DNA of 64,000 nt from Bifidobacterium merycicum DSM 6492 (GCF_900129045.1 NZ_FQTX01000001.1:62001-126000), one strand, 5' to 3'; shown: positions 35,088-45,297, counted from the first letter of the stretch. Made by a program: numbers and translations. The notes: generated from the sequence alone by a model not told the origin.

Positions 35088-36887
35088 ATGAGCCAGACGG
35101 CATACAGAACACATCATGCCACTGAAGTCACCGAGGCTCTCGTCGGCCAGAAGGTCACCCTGTCCGGTTGGGTCGACCGTCGCCGCGACCATGGTGGAGT
35201 CGCCTTCATCGATCTGCGCGATTCCTCCGGCCTGGTGCAGGTCGTCATCTACGACGAGGAGCAGGCGCGTCCGCTGCGCTCCGAGTTCGTGATCCAGGTC
35301 ACCGGTGAGGTGCGCCTGCGTCCGGAAGGCAACGAGAACGAACATCTCACCACCGGCAAGATCGAAGTCGTGGCCGAAACCATTGACGTGCTCGCCAAGT
35401 CCGACGCGCTGCCGTTCCAGGTTTCCACCGCGCTCGAAAACGAGTCCGAGAACAAGCTGCCCGGCGAGGAAGTGCGCCTCAAGTACCGCTACCTCGACCT
35501 GCGCCGCCCCGGCATGCAGCGCAACCTGAAGCTGCGCTCCGACATGGCCAAGGCCGCCCGTCACGCGCTCGAAGACCTCGACTTCACCGAAGTCGAAACC
35601 CCGACCTTCATCAAGTCCACCCCGGAAGGCGCCCGCGACTTTGTGGTCCCGGCCCGTCTGGTGCCCGGCTCCTGGTACGCGCTGCCGCAGTCCCCGCAGC
35701 TGCTCAAGCAGCTGCTCATGGTCTCCGGCGTGGAACGCTACTACCAGTTCGCCCGCTGCTACCGTGACGAGGACTTCCGCGCCGATCGCCAGCCTGAGTT
35801 CACCCAGCTCGACATGGAAATGGCGTACGTGGATCAGGAGGATGTGATGGCCATGGCCGAAAAGGTCATCGCCGCCATCTGGAAGGCCGCCGGCTACGAA
35901 GTCCAGCTGCCGCTGCCGCGCATCACCTGGCAGGAAGCCATGGACAAGTACGGTTCCGACAAGCCCGATCTGCGTTTCGGCAACCCGATCATCGAGCTGA
36001 CCGACTACTTCAAGAACACCCCGTTCCGCGTGTTCCAAGCCCCGTACGTGGGCGCAGTCCTCTTCAAGGGTGGCGCCTCCACGCCGCGTCGTCAGTTCGA
36101 CGCCTGGCAGGAGTGGGCCAAGCAGCGCGGCGCCAAGGGTCTCGCCTACGTGCAGTTCACCGACGACGGCGAGCTCAAGGGCCCCGTCGCCAAGAACCTT
36201 TCCGATGAGGAGCGCGCGGGCCTCAAGGAGGCCGTCGGCGCGGAGAACGGCGACGCCGTGTTCTTCGCCGCAGGCGCCCGCGAATCCTCCCAGCTGCTGC
36301 TGGGTGCCGCCCGTGTGGAGCTCGCCTCCCGCGCCGGTCTGCTCGACCCGAAGAAGTTCGCCTTCACGTGGGTTGTGGACTTCCCGCTGTTCAAGCCGAC
36401 CGACGATCCGGACGACGACGATGTGGCGGTCGGCCACTCCAAGTGGACCTCCATGCACCACCCGTTCACCATGCCGTCCAAGGATTGGATCGACAAGTTC
36501 GATCAGGATCCGGAACACGCCATGTCCGATTCCTACGACATCGTCTGCAACGGTGAGGAAATGGGCGGCGGCTCCGTGCGTATCCACCGCGACGACATCC
36601 AGGACCGCGTGCTCAACGTGCTCGGCATCAGCAAGGAAGAGGCCGAAGACAAGTTCGGCTTCCTGCTGGAAGCCTTCAAGTACGGCGCACCGCCTCACGC
36701 GGGCATCGCACTCGGCTGGGACCGCACCGTGTCCATCCTCGCCGGCGCCCCGTCCATCCGCGACGTCATCGCTTTCCCGAAGGCCGGTGGCGGCCGTGAT
36801 CCGCTGACCGGTGCCCCGGCTCCGATCTCCGACGAGCAGCGCGCCGAAACCGGTGTCGACTATGACCCGGATGAGGACGAGGACTGA
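35088..36887 (+). CDS. aspS: Aspartate--tRNA ligase
   Basis: 599 residues, the bacterial type. The N-terminal OB anticodon-binding domain has [20 protein letters not shown]. The class II core follows with [27 protein letters not shown] (motif 2) and [16 protein letters not shown] (motif 3). The GAD insertion (about residues 290-420) typical of bacterial AspRS is present. A short acidic tail ends the protein. GGGAG lies upstream of ATG 35088. It forms a pair with hisS. A hairpin terminator follows at 36904-36940. Confidence 0.96.
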   Translation: MSQTAYRTHHATEVTEALVGQKVTLSGWVDRRRDHGGVAFIDLRDSSGLVQVVIYDEEQARPLRSEFVIQVTGEVRLRPEGNENEHLTTGKIEVVAETIDVLAKSDALPFQVSTALENESENKLPGEEVRLKYRYLDLRRPGMQRNLKLRSDMAKAARHALEDLDFTEVETPTFIKSTPEGARDFVVPARLVPGSWYALPQSPQLLKQLLMVSGVERYYQFARCYRDEDFRADRQPEFTQLDMEMAYVDQEDVMAMAEKVIAAIWKAAGYEVQLPLPRITWQEAMDKYGSDKPDLRFGNPIIELTDYFKNTPFRVFQAPYVGAVLFKGGASTPRRQFDAWQEWAKQRGAKGLAYVQFTDDGELKGPVAKNLSDEERAGLKEAVGAENGDAVFFAAGARESSQLLLGAARVELASRAGLLDPKKFAFTWVVDFPLFKPTDDPDDDDVAVGHSKWTSMHHPFTMPSKDWIDKFDQDPEHAMSDSYDIVCNGEEMGGGSVRIHRDDIQDRVLNVLGISKEEAEDKFGFLLEAFKYGAPPHAGIALGWDRTVSILAGAPSIRDVIAFPKAGGGRDPLTGAPAPISDEQRAETGVDYDPDEDED

Positions 36888-36903
36888 TCGTAGATTCGAT
36901 TGC

Positions 36904-36940
36904 ATGAGCGCCAAGTTGCATGATGCGGCTTGGCGCTCAT
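36904..36940 (+). terminator. Terminator after aspS
   Basis: ATGAGCGCCAAG (36904-36915) pairs perfectly with CTTGGCGCTCAT (36929-36940), 17 bases past the stop. Confidence 0.75.
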
Positions 36941-37060
36941 TGTGTGAAGCCCTGTTATCAGGCTTTTCCAAGAAGTTCACCTGCCGTTTGCCTGAGTGCA
37001 TGCGGTGCAACATCTTGCTGGTCTACCGTGTATCGCATGAGTCGTTATCCGTGGTGTCGC

Positions 37061-37177
37061 ATGCATGACTGGTTCGTCCGGAATGTGCCGGAACGCGTGG
37101 CGTTTGCGGTGGTGGGGGTTATGACGCTAGCCGCCGTCGTTGCCATCGCTGCGTTGCGCTGGATGATGCTTGATTGA
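37061..37177 (+). CDS. Possible small membrane protein, 38 residues
   Basis: The frame reads MHDWFVRNVPERVAFAVVGV, continuing into a hydrophobic stretch and ending ALRWMMLD. One membrane span of about 20 residues is predicted. An in-frame ATG at 37037 would add 8 residues. No ribosome binding site or convincing promoter is visible, so the call is tentative. Confidence 0.35.
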   Translation: MHDWFVRNVPERVAFAVVGVMTLAAVVAIAALRWMMLD

Positions 37178-37279
37178 AGCAGTCCCGATAGGGGTGGGGC
37201 GTTTACTTGTGGCGTCTATTGACTTCTCTGGTTTCTCGGGCGTTTATGAGACAAAACCCGGGCGGAAACATACTTCGTT

Positions 37280-37285
37280 TATATT
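37280..37285 (+). promoter_or_regulatory. -10 box of a leaderless promoter for the glutamate transporter
   Basis: TATATT lies 8 bases before ATG 37294. Confidence 0.5.
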
Positions 37286-37293
37286 GTGCAGCT

Positions 37294-38091
37294 ATGTCAG
37301 ATATGAACGAACGCAATATCACGCGCCCGCTGGTGCCAGGCACTGAAGACAGCGGGCAGCCTCTAGTAGAACTCACCCACGTGGAGAAGCATTTCGGTGA
37401 TCTCCACGTTCTCAAGGACATCAATCTCACCGTCGACAAAGGCGAGGTGCTGGTCATCGTAGGACCGTCCGGATCGGGCAAATCCACCATGTGCCGCACC
37501 ATCAACCGACTGGAAACCATCGATTCCGGCGTCATCCGCATCGACGGACAGCCCCTTCCCGAGGAAGGCAAGGAGCTTGCCAATCTCCGTGCCGAAGTAG
37601 GCATGGTGTTCCAGTCCTTCAACCTGTTCGCCAACAAGACCATTCTCGACAACGTCACGCTTGCCCCGATCAAGGTCCGTCATATGGATAAGAAGGCGGC
37701 GGAAGACATGGCCATGGATCTGCTCGACCGCGTCGGTGTGGCCAGTCAGGCGTCCAAGATGCCGTCCCAGCTGTCCGGCGGCCAGCAGCAGCGTGTCGCC
37801 ATCGCCCGAGCTTTGGCCATGAAGCCGAAGGTCATGCTGTTCGATGAGCCGACATCCGCACTCGATCCTGAAATGGTCAATGAGGTGCTTGACGTTATGG
37901 TGCAGCTCGCCCGCGAGGGCATGACCATGCTGTGCGTCACGCACGAGATGGGCTTTGCGCGCAAGGTGGCCGACAAGGTCGTGTTCATGGCCGACGGCCA
38001 GATTCTGGAACAGGCTTCGCCCGACGAGTTCTTCGAGCATCCGAAGACGGAACGCGCCAAGGACTTCCTCTCGAAGATCCTGATCCACTGA
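37294..38091 (+). CDS. gluA: Polar amino-acid ABC transporter ATPase (GluA type)
   Basis: 265 residues. Walker A is [18 protein letters not shown], the Q loop VFQSFNLF, the signature [15 protein letters not shown], Walker [16 protein letters not shown] and the H loop [14 protein letters not shown]; this wording is typical of the GlnQ/GluA family. It powers uptake of glutamate or a related polar amino acid through the permeases encoded downstream. It heads a four-gene operon (ATPase, binding protein, two permeases) with short or overlapping junctions, the order of the corynebacterial gluABCD operon. The start follows a -10 box by 8 bases. Confidence 0.9.
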   Translation: MSDMNERNITRPLVPGTEDSGQPLVELTHVEKHFGDLHVLKDINLTVDKGEVLVIVGPSGSGKSTMCRTINRLETIDSGVIRIDGQPLPEEGKELANLRAEVGMVFQSFNLFANKTILDNVTLAPIKVRHMDKKAAEDMAMDLLDRVGVASQASKMPSQLSGGQQQRVAIARALAMKPKVMLFDEPTSALDPEMVNEVLDVMVQLAREGMTMLCVTHEMGFARKVADKVVFMADGQILEQASPDEFFEHPKTERAKDFLSKILIH

Positions 38092-38106
38092 GAAAGAGGG
38101 CGGAGT

Positions 38107-38934
38107 ATGAAGAAGACATGGTTCAAACGCGCGTTGGCGGCGCTGTGCGCGCTGACCTGCGCGGTTTCGTTGGCGGGCTGCGGTTCGTCGCAAAGCGACG
38201 GCAGGATTCGCATCGGCATCAAATTCGACCAGCCGGGCCTGGGCTTCAAGAAGTCCGGTACGTATGTCGGGTTCGATGTGGATGTGGCCAAGTACATTGC
38301 CAAGAAGCTCGGATATACCGAGGATGAGATCGTATGGAAGGAGGCGCCGTCCAAGCAGCGTGAGGCCATGCTGCAGAACGGTGACGTCGATTTCATCATC
38401 GCCACGTATTCCATCACCGATGAGCGCAAGAAGGTCGTGGATTTCGCAGGCCCGTACTTCGTGGCCGGCCAGGATCTGCTGGTGCGCAAGGGCGATACTT
38501 CGGTCAGGGGCCCTGAGGACCTGAACGGCAAGCGCCTGTGCTCCGTGACCGGCTCCACTTCGGCCGTCACCGTCAAGGAGAAGTTCGCCAACGAGGTGCA
38601 GCTGATGGAACAGCCCGGCTACGCCGAATGCGCAACCGCATTGTTCTCCGGCATCGTGGACGCGGTGACCACCGACGACATCATTCTCGCGGGTCTCGCA
38701 TCCGCGTCGCGTGGACGACTGGAAGTGGTCGGCAAGCCGTTCACCCAGGAATATTATGGTGTGGGCGTCAAGAAGGGGAGCAATGATCTGAAGAAGAAAA
38801 TCAACGCCGCCATCACGGACATGGAGAAGGACGGCTCCTGGAAGCGTGCCCTGGCCGACAACACAAAGGGCGCCAACTACACGCCGAATCCGAATTACAA
38901 CCCGCCGGTGCCGAACGGAAAGGGGAACAAGTAA
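38107..38934 (+). CDS. gluB: Glutamate-type ABC transporter substrate-binding lipoprotein
   Basis: 275 residues with a lipoprotein signal: KRALAALCALTCAVSLAGC, lipobox LAGC. The mature protein is a family 3 solute-binding protein: IRIGIKFDQPGLGFKKSG, VGFDVDVAKYIAKKLG and FAGPYFVAGQDLLVRKG. This closely resembles GluB of glutamate importers. The C terminus is Asn/Pro-rich. It lies 15 bases after gluA, and its stop overlaps the next start (TAATG). Confidence 0.88.
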   Translation: MKKTWFKRALAALCALTCAVSLAGCGSSQSDGRIRIGIKFDQPGLGFKKSGTYVGFDVDVAKYIAKKLGYTEDEIVWKEAPSKQREAMLQNGDVDFIIATYSITDERKKVVDFAGPYFVAGQDLLVRKGDTSVRGPEDLNGKRLCSVTGSTSAVTVKEKFANEVQLMEQPGYAECATALFSGIVDAVTTDDIILAGLASASRGRLEVVGKPFTQEYYGVGVKKGSNDLKKKINAAITDMEKDGSWKRALADNTKGANYTPNPNYNPPVPNGKGNK

Positions 38935-39611
38935 TGCAGGACCTGATGACGCTGCTTAGCGAATATAACGTGCCGGGCGCCTTTCTGGTGAACATCGAGC
39001 TCACGCTGTGGTCCACGCTGTTCTCCACGATTCTCGGTGTGATCCTGGTCATGATGCGTATCTCGCCGATTCCCTCCTTGCGCACCGTCGCCGGCATCTA
39101 TGTCGAACTGTTCAAGAACCTGCCGCTGACCATCATCATGGTGTTCATGGTGCTGGGTGCCTACGCGCAGCTCAAGCTCACCTTCTCCGACACGTTCTCC
39201 ACTAATTTCTTCTGGCTGGCGGTCACCGGCTTGAGCCTGTACACCGCGGCGTTCGTGTGCGAATCGCTGAGGTCCGGCATCAACACCGTGCCGCTCGGTC
39301 AGGCGGAGGCCGCGCGAGCGCTCGGATTGAACTTCACCCAGGCCGCGGTCCAGATCATTCTGCCGCAGACGTTCCGCGGTTCGGTGGCGCCGTTGGGCAA
39401 CACCTTTATCGCGTTGCTGAAGAACTCCACCGTTGCAGCTGCGGCATCCGTGGCCACCGAAACCTCGACCATGATGAGCGAGATGATCGAATACCATGCC
39501 GATCAGATTGTGCTGATCTTCCTGATCTTCGCCTTCGGCTATGTGATCCTGATCATCCCGATCGGCATGCTGACCACCTATCTGTCCAACAAGCTCGCGG
39601 TGAGGAGGTGA
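38934..39611 (+). CDS. gluC: Glutamate-type ABC transporter permease (GluC)
   Basis: 225 residues with about five membrane segments. GEAEAARALGLN-type EAA loop is present (PLGQAEAARALGLNFTQ), which docks the ATPase. FKNLPLTIIMVFMVLGAY is typical of polar amino-acid permeases. It would form a heterodimeric channel with the next gene product. Start and preceding stop share one base. Confidence 0.9.
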   Translation: MQDLMTLLSEYNVPGAFLVNIELTLWSTLFSTILGVILVMMRISPIPSLRTVAGIYVELFKNLPLTIIMVFMVLGAYAQLKLTFSDTFSTNFFWLAVTGLSLYTAAFVCESLRSGINTVPLGQAEAARALGLNFTQAAVQIILPQTFRGSVAPLGNTFIALLKNSTVAAAASVATETSTMMSEMIEYHADQIVLIFLIFAFGYVILIIPIGMLTTYLSNKLAVRR

Positions 39612-39617
39612 CGCGCA

Positions 39618-40721
39618 ATGGCAGCAAACAATGAAAGCGCAGTGCTGTTCGATCAGCCGGGCCCTAAGGGCCGCAAAACCATCCGTATCATCAATTGGAT
39701 CGCAGGTATCATCTTCGCCATCGTCGTGGTGCTGATCCTGATGCGTCTGCATAATCCGCCGGACGGCGAAAACCAGCTGAGCTGGGAGCTGTGGAAACCG
39801 GCGCTCGACCCCGAGGCGTGGACGGACTTCTACCTGCCGGGCCTGTGGGCCACGATCCGAGCTTCCCTGCTGGCCGTGGTGGGCGCAGTGGTGTTCGGCC
39901 TGGTGTTCGGTATCGGGCGTCTGATGCCGAACCCGCTGGTCCGTGTGGTTTCCGGTGCGATTGTCGAATTCGCGCGAGCAGTGCCCGTGCTGCTCATGAT
40001 GATCTTCTTCTGGCGCTGGTTCGCCTTCATCGGCCTGCCCAGCCCCGCCTACTGGTCGGTCGTGCTCGCCCTGATAATCTACAACGGTTCGGTTGTGGCC
40101 GAGCTGGTGCGTTCCGGCGTGGGCAATCTGCCCGACGGCCAGCGTGAGGCATCGCTTGCGTTGGGACTTACGCAGACCCAGTCGCTGATGCAGATCGAAG
40201 TGCCGCAGGCCATCGTTGCCATGCTGCCGGCCGCCGTCACCCAGCTGGTCGTGGTGCTCAAGGACACCGCACTCGGTTCCATCATCATGTATACCGATCT
40301 GCTGCAGCAGTCCCGTCGACTCGGCTCCATGTACTTCAACATTCTCCAGACGCTGGTCGTGGCCGGTGTGATCTACTTCATCGCCTGCTGGCTGCTGTCG
40401 CGACTGGCCGAATGGCTGCCGTCCAGACTCCAGCAGCACACCGCCGCGCCGACCGAGCCTGAGCCGGTGGCGCCGATCGCGGCGGGCGACCCCTCCAACG
40501 TCAACCAGATCGCCGTGGCCAAGGAGGTCGAGGAGCTGCCGCTCGGCGGCGCCGATCGCCAGTACCATGTGCATCATCGCGGCACCAACGCCTCCATCCA
40601 CCAGTGGAGGCAGACCAAATACGTGCAGGGGTACGATGCGACACACCCCGAATCGCAGGAGGAAACCGACAAGGAGAAGCATTTCAGGCTTCACCACAGG
40701 AAGAGCAACGAGGAAGAGTGA
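39618..40721 (+). CDS. gluD: Glutamate-type ABC transporter permease (GluD) with long His/charged tail
   Basis: 367 residues. About five or six membrane segments occupy residues 20-270, with the loop LPDGQREASLALGLTQTQ as EAA motif and EFARAVPVLLMMIFFW upstream. The C-terminal ~95 residues form a cytoplasmic tail rich in His, Gln and Glu (for example RQYHVHHRGT and EKHFRLHHRKSNEEE). GAGGAGGTG precedes the start. A hairpin ends the operon at 40742-40800. Confidence 0.88.
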   Translation: MAANNESAVLFDQPGPKGRKTIRIINWIAGIIFAIVVVLILMRLHNPPDGENQLSWELWKPALDPEAWTDFYLPGLWATIRASLLAVVGAVVFGLVFGIGRLMPNPLVRVVSGAIVEFARAVPVLLMMIFFWRWFAFIGLPSPAYWSVVLALIIYNGSVVAELVRSGVGNLPDGQREASLALGLTQTQSLMQIEVPQAIVAMLPAAVTQLVVVLKDTALGSIIMYTDLLQQSRRLGSMYFNILQTLVVAGVIYFIACWLLSRLAEWLPSRLQQHTAAPTEPEPVAPIAAGDPSNVNQIAVAKEVEELPLGGADRQYHVHHRGTNASIHQWRQTKYVQGYDATHPESQEETDKEKHFRLHHRKSNEEE

Positions 40722-40741
40722 CCCTCGCGTTGCCGGCATGA

Positions 40742-40800
40742 ATCAGGCCGTTCGCGTAAAGCAGATGCCATACAGGGCAGCTTCGCGCGAACGGCCTGAT
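40742..40800 (+). terminator. Long-loop hairpin after gluD
   Basis: ATCAGGCCGTTCGCG (40742-40756) pairs perfectly with 40786-40800. Further complementarity exists between GCGTAAAGC and the following GCTTTACG. No T run follows. Confidence 0.6.
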
Positions 40801-40845
40801 GCGTTACGGGCTTTACGTAAACGCCTTGTGCGGCATGTGGGCGAG

Positions 40846-40851
40846 TATACT
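40846..40851 (+). promoter_or_regulatory. Probable -10 box for the peptide transporter operon
   Basis: TATACT lies 103 bases before the first gene. A weak TTGTGC at 40826-40831 is upstream. The gene itself has an AAAGGAA ribosome binding site. Confidence 0.4.
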
Positions 40852-40954
40852 TATGCGCGGCGATCGATCCGTATGGGCGGTCAGCCGGACACAACACAGG
40901 CAGGCAAAGGCCAAGGCGGCCAAAACCTGCCGAATAACCGCATAAAGGAATATC

Positions 40955-42598
40955 ATGACAGCATCACATGGTGCATACGGCAATGCCGATGCAACCACGA
41001 CGGCAACAAGCAACGCAGCAAGCTCTAACGGCGCGGCCAGCACGGACGAGAGTCTCAACGCCCGCGTCAGAACATCGAAATCCCCAAGACCGAACAAGTG
41101 GGGCATCATTATCGCGGCAGTCGTCGCCATCGCCATCATCGTAGGCGCGGTCGCCATATTCAACGGCCGGAATGCGCAACAGTCGGCAAACAAGGCCGAC
41201 ACCGTAACCATCGGACTCAAACTCGCCCCGCCCAGCCTCGACATTCGCCGCCAATCCGGATCGGCCATCGAACAGGTGCTTATCGGCAACGTGTACGAGG
41301 GACTTGTCAGCCGAGACTCCGACAATGCCGTACAGCCCGGTCTGGCAAAAAGCTGGGACATCTCCACAGACGGCACAACCTACACCTTCCATCTCAATCG
41401 GAACATGACCTTCTCCAATGGGGATGCGCTTGATGCCGACGACGTGGCATGGTCCATCAACCAGTTGAAGGAGAAGCAATACTATAACGCCAACCAGGTG
41501 GAAAGCCTGAGCAAGGCCGAAGCGCTTGACGCGAACACCGTGCGAATCACCCTCAGCTCCCCGGACTCCAACCTGCTGTGGTATCTGACCGGGCGCCCGG
41601 GCCTGGTGTTCGACAAGGACGCCACCTATAACGCGAAGACCCAGGCCGTGGGCTCCGGCCCATACACCGTGGAATCCTTCGATTCCGCCAGCAAGATGGT
41701 GCTTAAGGCCAACCCGAAATATTGGGGCACCGCGCACAAGCCGGCCACGCAGCATGTGGTCATCGATTTCATCACCGATGACAACGCCGCCGTTAACGCC
41801 CTGAAAAGCGGCGACGTGGACGTGCTCTCCCCAGTGAACGCGACCTTGGCGAAATCCCTTGACGCCAACACCTACCATGTCTCCGCGTCCGACGGCAGCG
41901 ACAAATTCGTGCTCGCCTTCAACTGCGCGAACAAGAAACTCGCCGACAAGCGCGTGCGCCAGGCCATCCGATACGGCATCAACCATAAGGAGATCATCGC
42001 CTCCCGCGGCGGAGTCGACGCTGCACTTGGCGGGCCGATCCCATCCGTCGACCCCGGCTACGAGGATCTGACCGGCCTCTACCCCTACGACGTGGCCAAA
42101 GCGAAGCAGCTTATGCGCGAAGCCGGGTATTCGATCAGCAAGCCGTTGAAGCTCACCCTGACCTACGCCAACACCTACGGCACCGAACTCGGCGACCAGC
42201 TCAAAAGCCAGCTCGCCGCAATCAGCATCGACCTCAACATCAACTATGTAGAATTCTCCACCTGGCTGCAGGACGTGCACGCCAACGGCGACTACGAGCT
42301 CTCCCTCGTGGACCATGCCGAAAGCCACGACTTCTACAAGTGGACCATGCCCGAATACTACTACCACTACGACAACAAGGACGTGCAGGCGTTGTACGCC
42401 AAGGCGCTCGCCGCCAACGACGAGAAGGAAAGCGACGAATACCTCAAGCAGGCGGCGAAAACCGTCAGCGAAGACGCTCCGGCCGACTGGCTGTTCGGCT
42501 ACCGTGTGACCGTGGCGTACAACAAGGGCGTCAAGGGATTCCCCGACAAGCTCAGCCAGACGGTACTGCCGCTATGGCAGATTTCCAAGGCGGAATGA
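40955..42598 (+). CDS. Family 5 ABC transporter substrate-binding protein, N-terminally membrane-anchored
   Basis: 547 residues. The SBP_bac_5 domain starts near residue 88 (DTVTIGLKLAPPSLDIRRQS) and contains the family loop FHLNRNMTFSNGDALDADDV and VGSGPYTVESFD. It resembles oligopeptide, dipeptide or nickel binding proteins. Unlike the lipoproteins usual in this family, it has about 50 hydrophilic Ala/Thr/Ser residues and then a membrane segment (GIIIAAVVAIAIIVGAVAIF) with no lipobox cysteine. It is the first of five same-strand genes that make a complete importer with two permeases and two ATPases. Confidence 0.85.
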   Translation: MTASHGAYGNADATTTATSNAASSNGAASTDESLNARVRTSKSPRPNKWGIIIAAVVAIAIIVGAVAIFNGRNAQQSANKADTVTIGLKLAPPSLDIRRQSGSAIEQVLIGNVYEGLVSRDSDNAVQPGLAKSWDISTDGTTYTFHLNRNMTFSNGDALDADDVAWSINQLKEKQYYNANQVESLSKAEALDANTVRITLSSPDSNLLWYLTGRPGLVFDKDATYNAKTQAVGSGPYTVESFDSASKMVLKANPKYWGTAHKPATQHVVIDFITDDNAAVNALKSGDVDVLSPVNATLAKSLDANTYHVSASDGSDKFVLAFNCANKKLADKRVRQAIRYGINHKEIIASRGGVDAALGGPIPSVDPGYEDLTGLYPYDVAKAKQLMREAGYSISKPLKLTLTYANTYGTELGDQLKSQLAAISIDLNINYVEFSTWLQDVHANGDYELSLVDHAESHDFYKWTMPEYYYHYDNKDVQALYAKALAANDEKESDEYLKQAAKTVSEDAPADWLFGYRVTVAYNKGVKGFPDKLSQTVLPLWQISKAE

Positions 42599-42599
42599 T

Positions 42600-43577
42600 A
42601 TGAGATTCGTGGCCAAACGGCTGCTGCTGTTCATAGCGGCATTGGTGGGATTGTCGATACTGGTGTTTCTGGCATTGCGCGTACTCCCCGGTGACGTTGC
42701 AGCCGTAATGGCCGGAACGAACGCGACCGCGGCCCGTATCGCCGCACTGCGGACGCAGATGGGACTCGACAGGCCGCTGCCCGTACAATACGTCGACTGG
42801 CTTGGCGGACTGCTGCATGGCGATCTTGGCATATCCGCCATCAGCGGCAGATCGGTCGTCTCGCAGGTCGGCGCCCGGGCGGCGGTCACGTTCCCTCTTA
42901 TTGTGCTCAGTCTCGCCATAGCCCTACTGATCGGATTGCCGCTTGGCTGTGCTGCCGTCATCACCAGGAACAGGCGGTGGCGGGGGCTGTTCCATGTGCT
43001 TGCCATTGTCGGAGGTGCTATTACGGCGTTATGGAGCGGACTGCTGCTGATCCTGCTGTTCTCGCACGGCTCGGGACTGCTGGGGCTGTTCCCCTCGCAG
43101 GGTTTCCCGAACGATGGCTGGAAGGATTGCGGGCGGGCCATGGCGTCGCTCGTGCTTCCGGCATTGGCCACCGGCATCACCGCCGGTGCGGGGATCATGC
43201 GCTATACGCGTGCCGCGTTGGGCGATGCCGCGCAATCCCAGGCCGTAAGCATGGCCATGGCATGCGGCATGACGCGCAGGCAGGCGCTGCTGCGCGTAGG
43301 CCTGCGACTGTCAATGCCGCAGCTGGTGTCGGTTATCGGATTGACCTTCGCCCAAATGATAACGGGCGTGATGGTGGTCGAGAACCTGTTTGCCCTGCCG
43401 GGGCTGGGCTCGATGCTCATCACCGATGTGGGCAATCGTGATCTGATCGCGGTGCAGAGCGAACTGTTCCTGTTGGCAGCGTTCTTCCTGCTATTGGGAT
43501 TGGCGGTCGATATGGCGCATCATGCGCTCGATCCGAGACTGAACACCGCTTCCGACGACGTGCAGGAGGTGCTGTGA
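42600..43577 (+). CDS. Peptide-type ABC transporter permease, DppB/OppB-like
   Basis: 325 residues with about six membrane segments. The N-terminal RFVAKRLLLFIAALVGLSIL, followed by MGLDRPLPVQYVDWLGGLLHGDLGIS shortened here to LDRPLPVQYVDWL, is diagnostic of DppB/OppB. The EAA loop reads MACGMTRRQALLRVGLR. It begins one base after the preceding stop and ends overlapping the next start. Confidence 0.9.
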   Translation: MRFVAKRLLLFIAALVGLSILVFLALRVLPGDVAAVMAGTNATAARIAALRTQMGLDRPLPVQYVDWLGGLLHGDLGISAISGRSVVSQVGARAAVTFPLIVLSLAIALLIGLPLGCAAVITRNRRWRGLFHVLAIVGGAITALWSGLLLILLFSHGSGLLGLFPSQGFPNDGWKDCGRAMASLVLPALATGITAGAGIMRYTRAALGDAAQSQAVSMAMACGMTRRQALLRVGLRLSMPQLVSVIGLTFAQMITGVMVVENLFALPGLGSMLITDVGNRDLIAVQSELFLLAAFFLLLGLAVDMAHHALDPRLNTASDDVQEVL

Positions 43578-44434
43578 TGTCGGCCGCTCGTGTGGTTATG
43601 CGTTCGATGTGGCGCAAGGCCAGTGGAAAATATGCGTTGATCGTGCTCGGCCTGTGGGTGCTGGTTTCGCTGATTTCGCTGGTGTGGACGCCTTATGCGC
43701 TACTTGAGACGGACGGATTCCACGCATGGGCTTCGCCCACGGCCGCGCATCCGTTGGGAACCGATGGCGTTGGCGCCGACGTGCTGAGCTGGCTGATGGC
43801 CGGTTCGCGCACGAATCTTGCAATCGCATCGCTTACCGTAGTCGTGGCCGGAATATTCGGATTGGCGTTGGTGGCCGCCATGGTGTCACGCCATACCGCG
43901 CTGCGATCCACGTCGGTGGTGGTGGTCGATGCGCTGATCTCGATACCGACGGTGCTGATCGCATTGATGTTGTCGGTGCTGTTCGGCGCTTCCACGGCGG
44001 TGATCGTGGCCGCATGCGGATTCGCCTACGGATTGAATCTGGCACGCATCGTAAGACCTGCGGCCATACTCGCCGCGCGTTCGCAGTATGTGGAGTCGGC
44101 GGTATGGTCCGGCGCTTCGGGGTCGCGCGTGTTCGTCAGGCATATTATGCCGAACGTGATGCCGGTGCTGCTGGTGCAGTTGTCGATGAGCGCAGGGATG
44201 TCGATACTGGCTGAGGCTGGCCTGACCTATCTTGGCGTCGGCGTGGGTGTCGGCGTACCCAGTTGGGGGCATTCCCTCGCCACATCCGTACGATTCATCA
44301 GCATCTACCCGCTGACCGTGCTATGGCCGGGACTGATCGTCACGATGACGGTGATCGCGCTGCATCTGTTCGGCGACGCACTGCGCGACGCCATCGACCC
44401 GTTGACCAATCCTGAACTGAGGGAGGCGGCATGA
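43577..44434 (+). CDS. Peptide-type ABC transporter permease, DppC/OppC-like
   Basis: 285 residues. HPLGTDGVGADVLSWLMAGSRTN is the DppC/OppC signature (seen here as HPLGTDGVGADVLS). The EAA loop (SAVWSGASGSRVFVRHIMPN) precedes the last two membrane segments. ATG 43577 overlaps the preceding stop (TGATG) and follows GGAGG at 43565-43569. A GTG three bases upstream is the alternative. Confidence 0.9.
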   Translation: MSAARVVMRSMWRKASGKYALIVLGLWVLVSLISLVWTPYALLETDGFHAWASPTAAHPLGTDGVGADVLSWLMAGSRTNLAIASLTVVVAGIFGLALVAAMVSRHTALRSTSVVVVDALISIPTVLIALMLSVLFGASTAVIVAACGFAYGLNLARIVRPAAILAARSQYVESAVWSGASGSRVFVRHIMPNVMPVLLVQLSMSAGMSILAEAGLTYLGVGVGVGVPSWGHSLATSVRFISIYPLTVLWPGLIVTMTVIALHLFGDALRDAIDPLTNPELREAA

Positions 44435-45297
44435 GCATCGAGATTCGTGGGCTGACCATCACCATCGGCGACAAACCCATCGTGCGCGATGTGTGCATGG
44501 ACATCGCCGACGGTGAGCGCATCGGTCTGGTCGGTTCCTCCGGCTCGGGCAAATCCATGATCGCCAAAGCCCTGATGGGGTTGCTGTCCGACACGGCGCG
44601 GGTGAGCGGTTCCATCATGGCTGGCGGCAGGCAACTGATCGGGTTGGACGATACCGCCATGGCCGATCTGCGCGGGCGTTATATGGGCATGGTGTTCCAG
44701 AATCCGGCGGCAGCGCTCAATCCCGTGATGACGGTTGCACAGCAGGTCGGTCTGCCGCTGTACCTGCGCTATGATCTGTCGCTTGACGAGCGTCTTGATC
44801 GTGTCAAGGCGATGCTTGACAAAGTGGGGCTTTCCCAGGATGCACTGCTGAAATACCCACATCAGCTTTCCGGCGGGCAGCAGCAGCGTGTCGGCATCGC
44901 CACCGCGTTGATCACCTCGCCGCGATTCATCATCGCCGACGAGCCGACCACGGCATTGGATTCGATCACGCAACGTCAGATCGTCGACCTGCTGACGTCG
45001 CTGGTCGACGATGCCGGCGCGTCCATGCTGTTCATCACCCATGATTTCGCGGTGCTCGCACGCGCCACTACGCGCTGCTATGTGCTGGACGGCGGTTCGA
45101 TAGCCGAAACAGGCACGACCGCAAGCCTATTGCGGGAACCGGCAAGCGAGCCTGCGCGGCGCCTTGTCGCCGCAGCCAGACAACTTACGCTGTCACGTGA
45201 CGGCGGCATCGGCGACGGTGACGTCGGAAGTCGGGAATCCATGGGAGTGGAATCCGGTGATAGGGTGATCATGAGGAAAGACGGCGGCGATGAATGA
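44431..45297 (+). CDS. Peptide-type ABC transporter ATPase, DppD/OppD-like
   Basis: 288 residues. Walker A GSSGSGKSMIAKALMG, Q loop VFQNPAAALNPVM, signature [15 protein letters not shown], Walker B FIIADEPTTALD and H loop FITHDFAV are present. The C-terminal tail lacks the cysteine-rich iron-sulfur motif common in DppD. The start overlaps the preceding stop in ATGA and the end overlaps the next gene by 8 bases, indicating tight coupling. Confidence 0.9.
   Translation: MSIEIRGLTITIGDKPIVRDVCMDIADGERIGLVGSSGSGKSMIAKALMGLLSDTARVSGSIMAGGRQLIGLDDTAMADLRGRYMGMVFQNPAAALNPVMTVAQQVGLPLYLRYDLSLDERLDRVKAMLDKVGLSQDALLKYPHQLSGGQQQRVGIATALITSPRFIIADEPTTALDSITQRQIVDLLTSLVDDAGASMLFITHDFAVLARATTRCYVLDGGSIAETGTTASLLREPASEPARRLVAAARQLTLSRDGGIGDGDVGSRESMGVESGDRVIMRKDGGDE

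Noticed and set aside
34941..37013. A 690-codon minus-strand open frame over hisS and aspS
   Set aside because: Antisense shadow of aspS; no family resemblance and no start signals.
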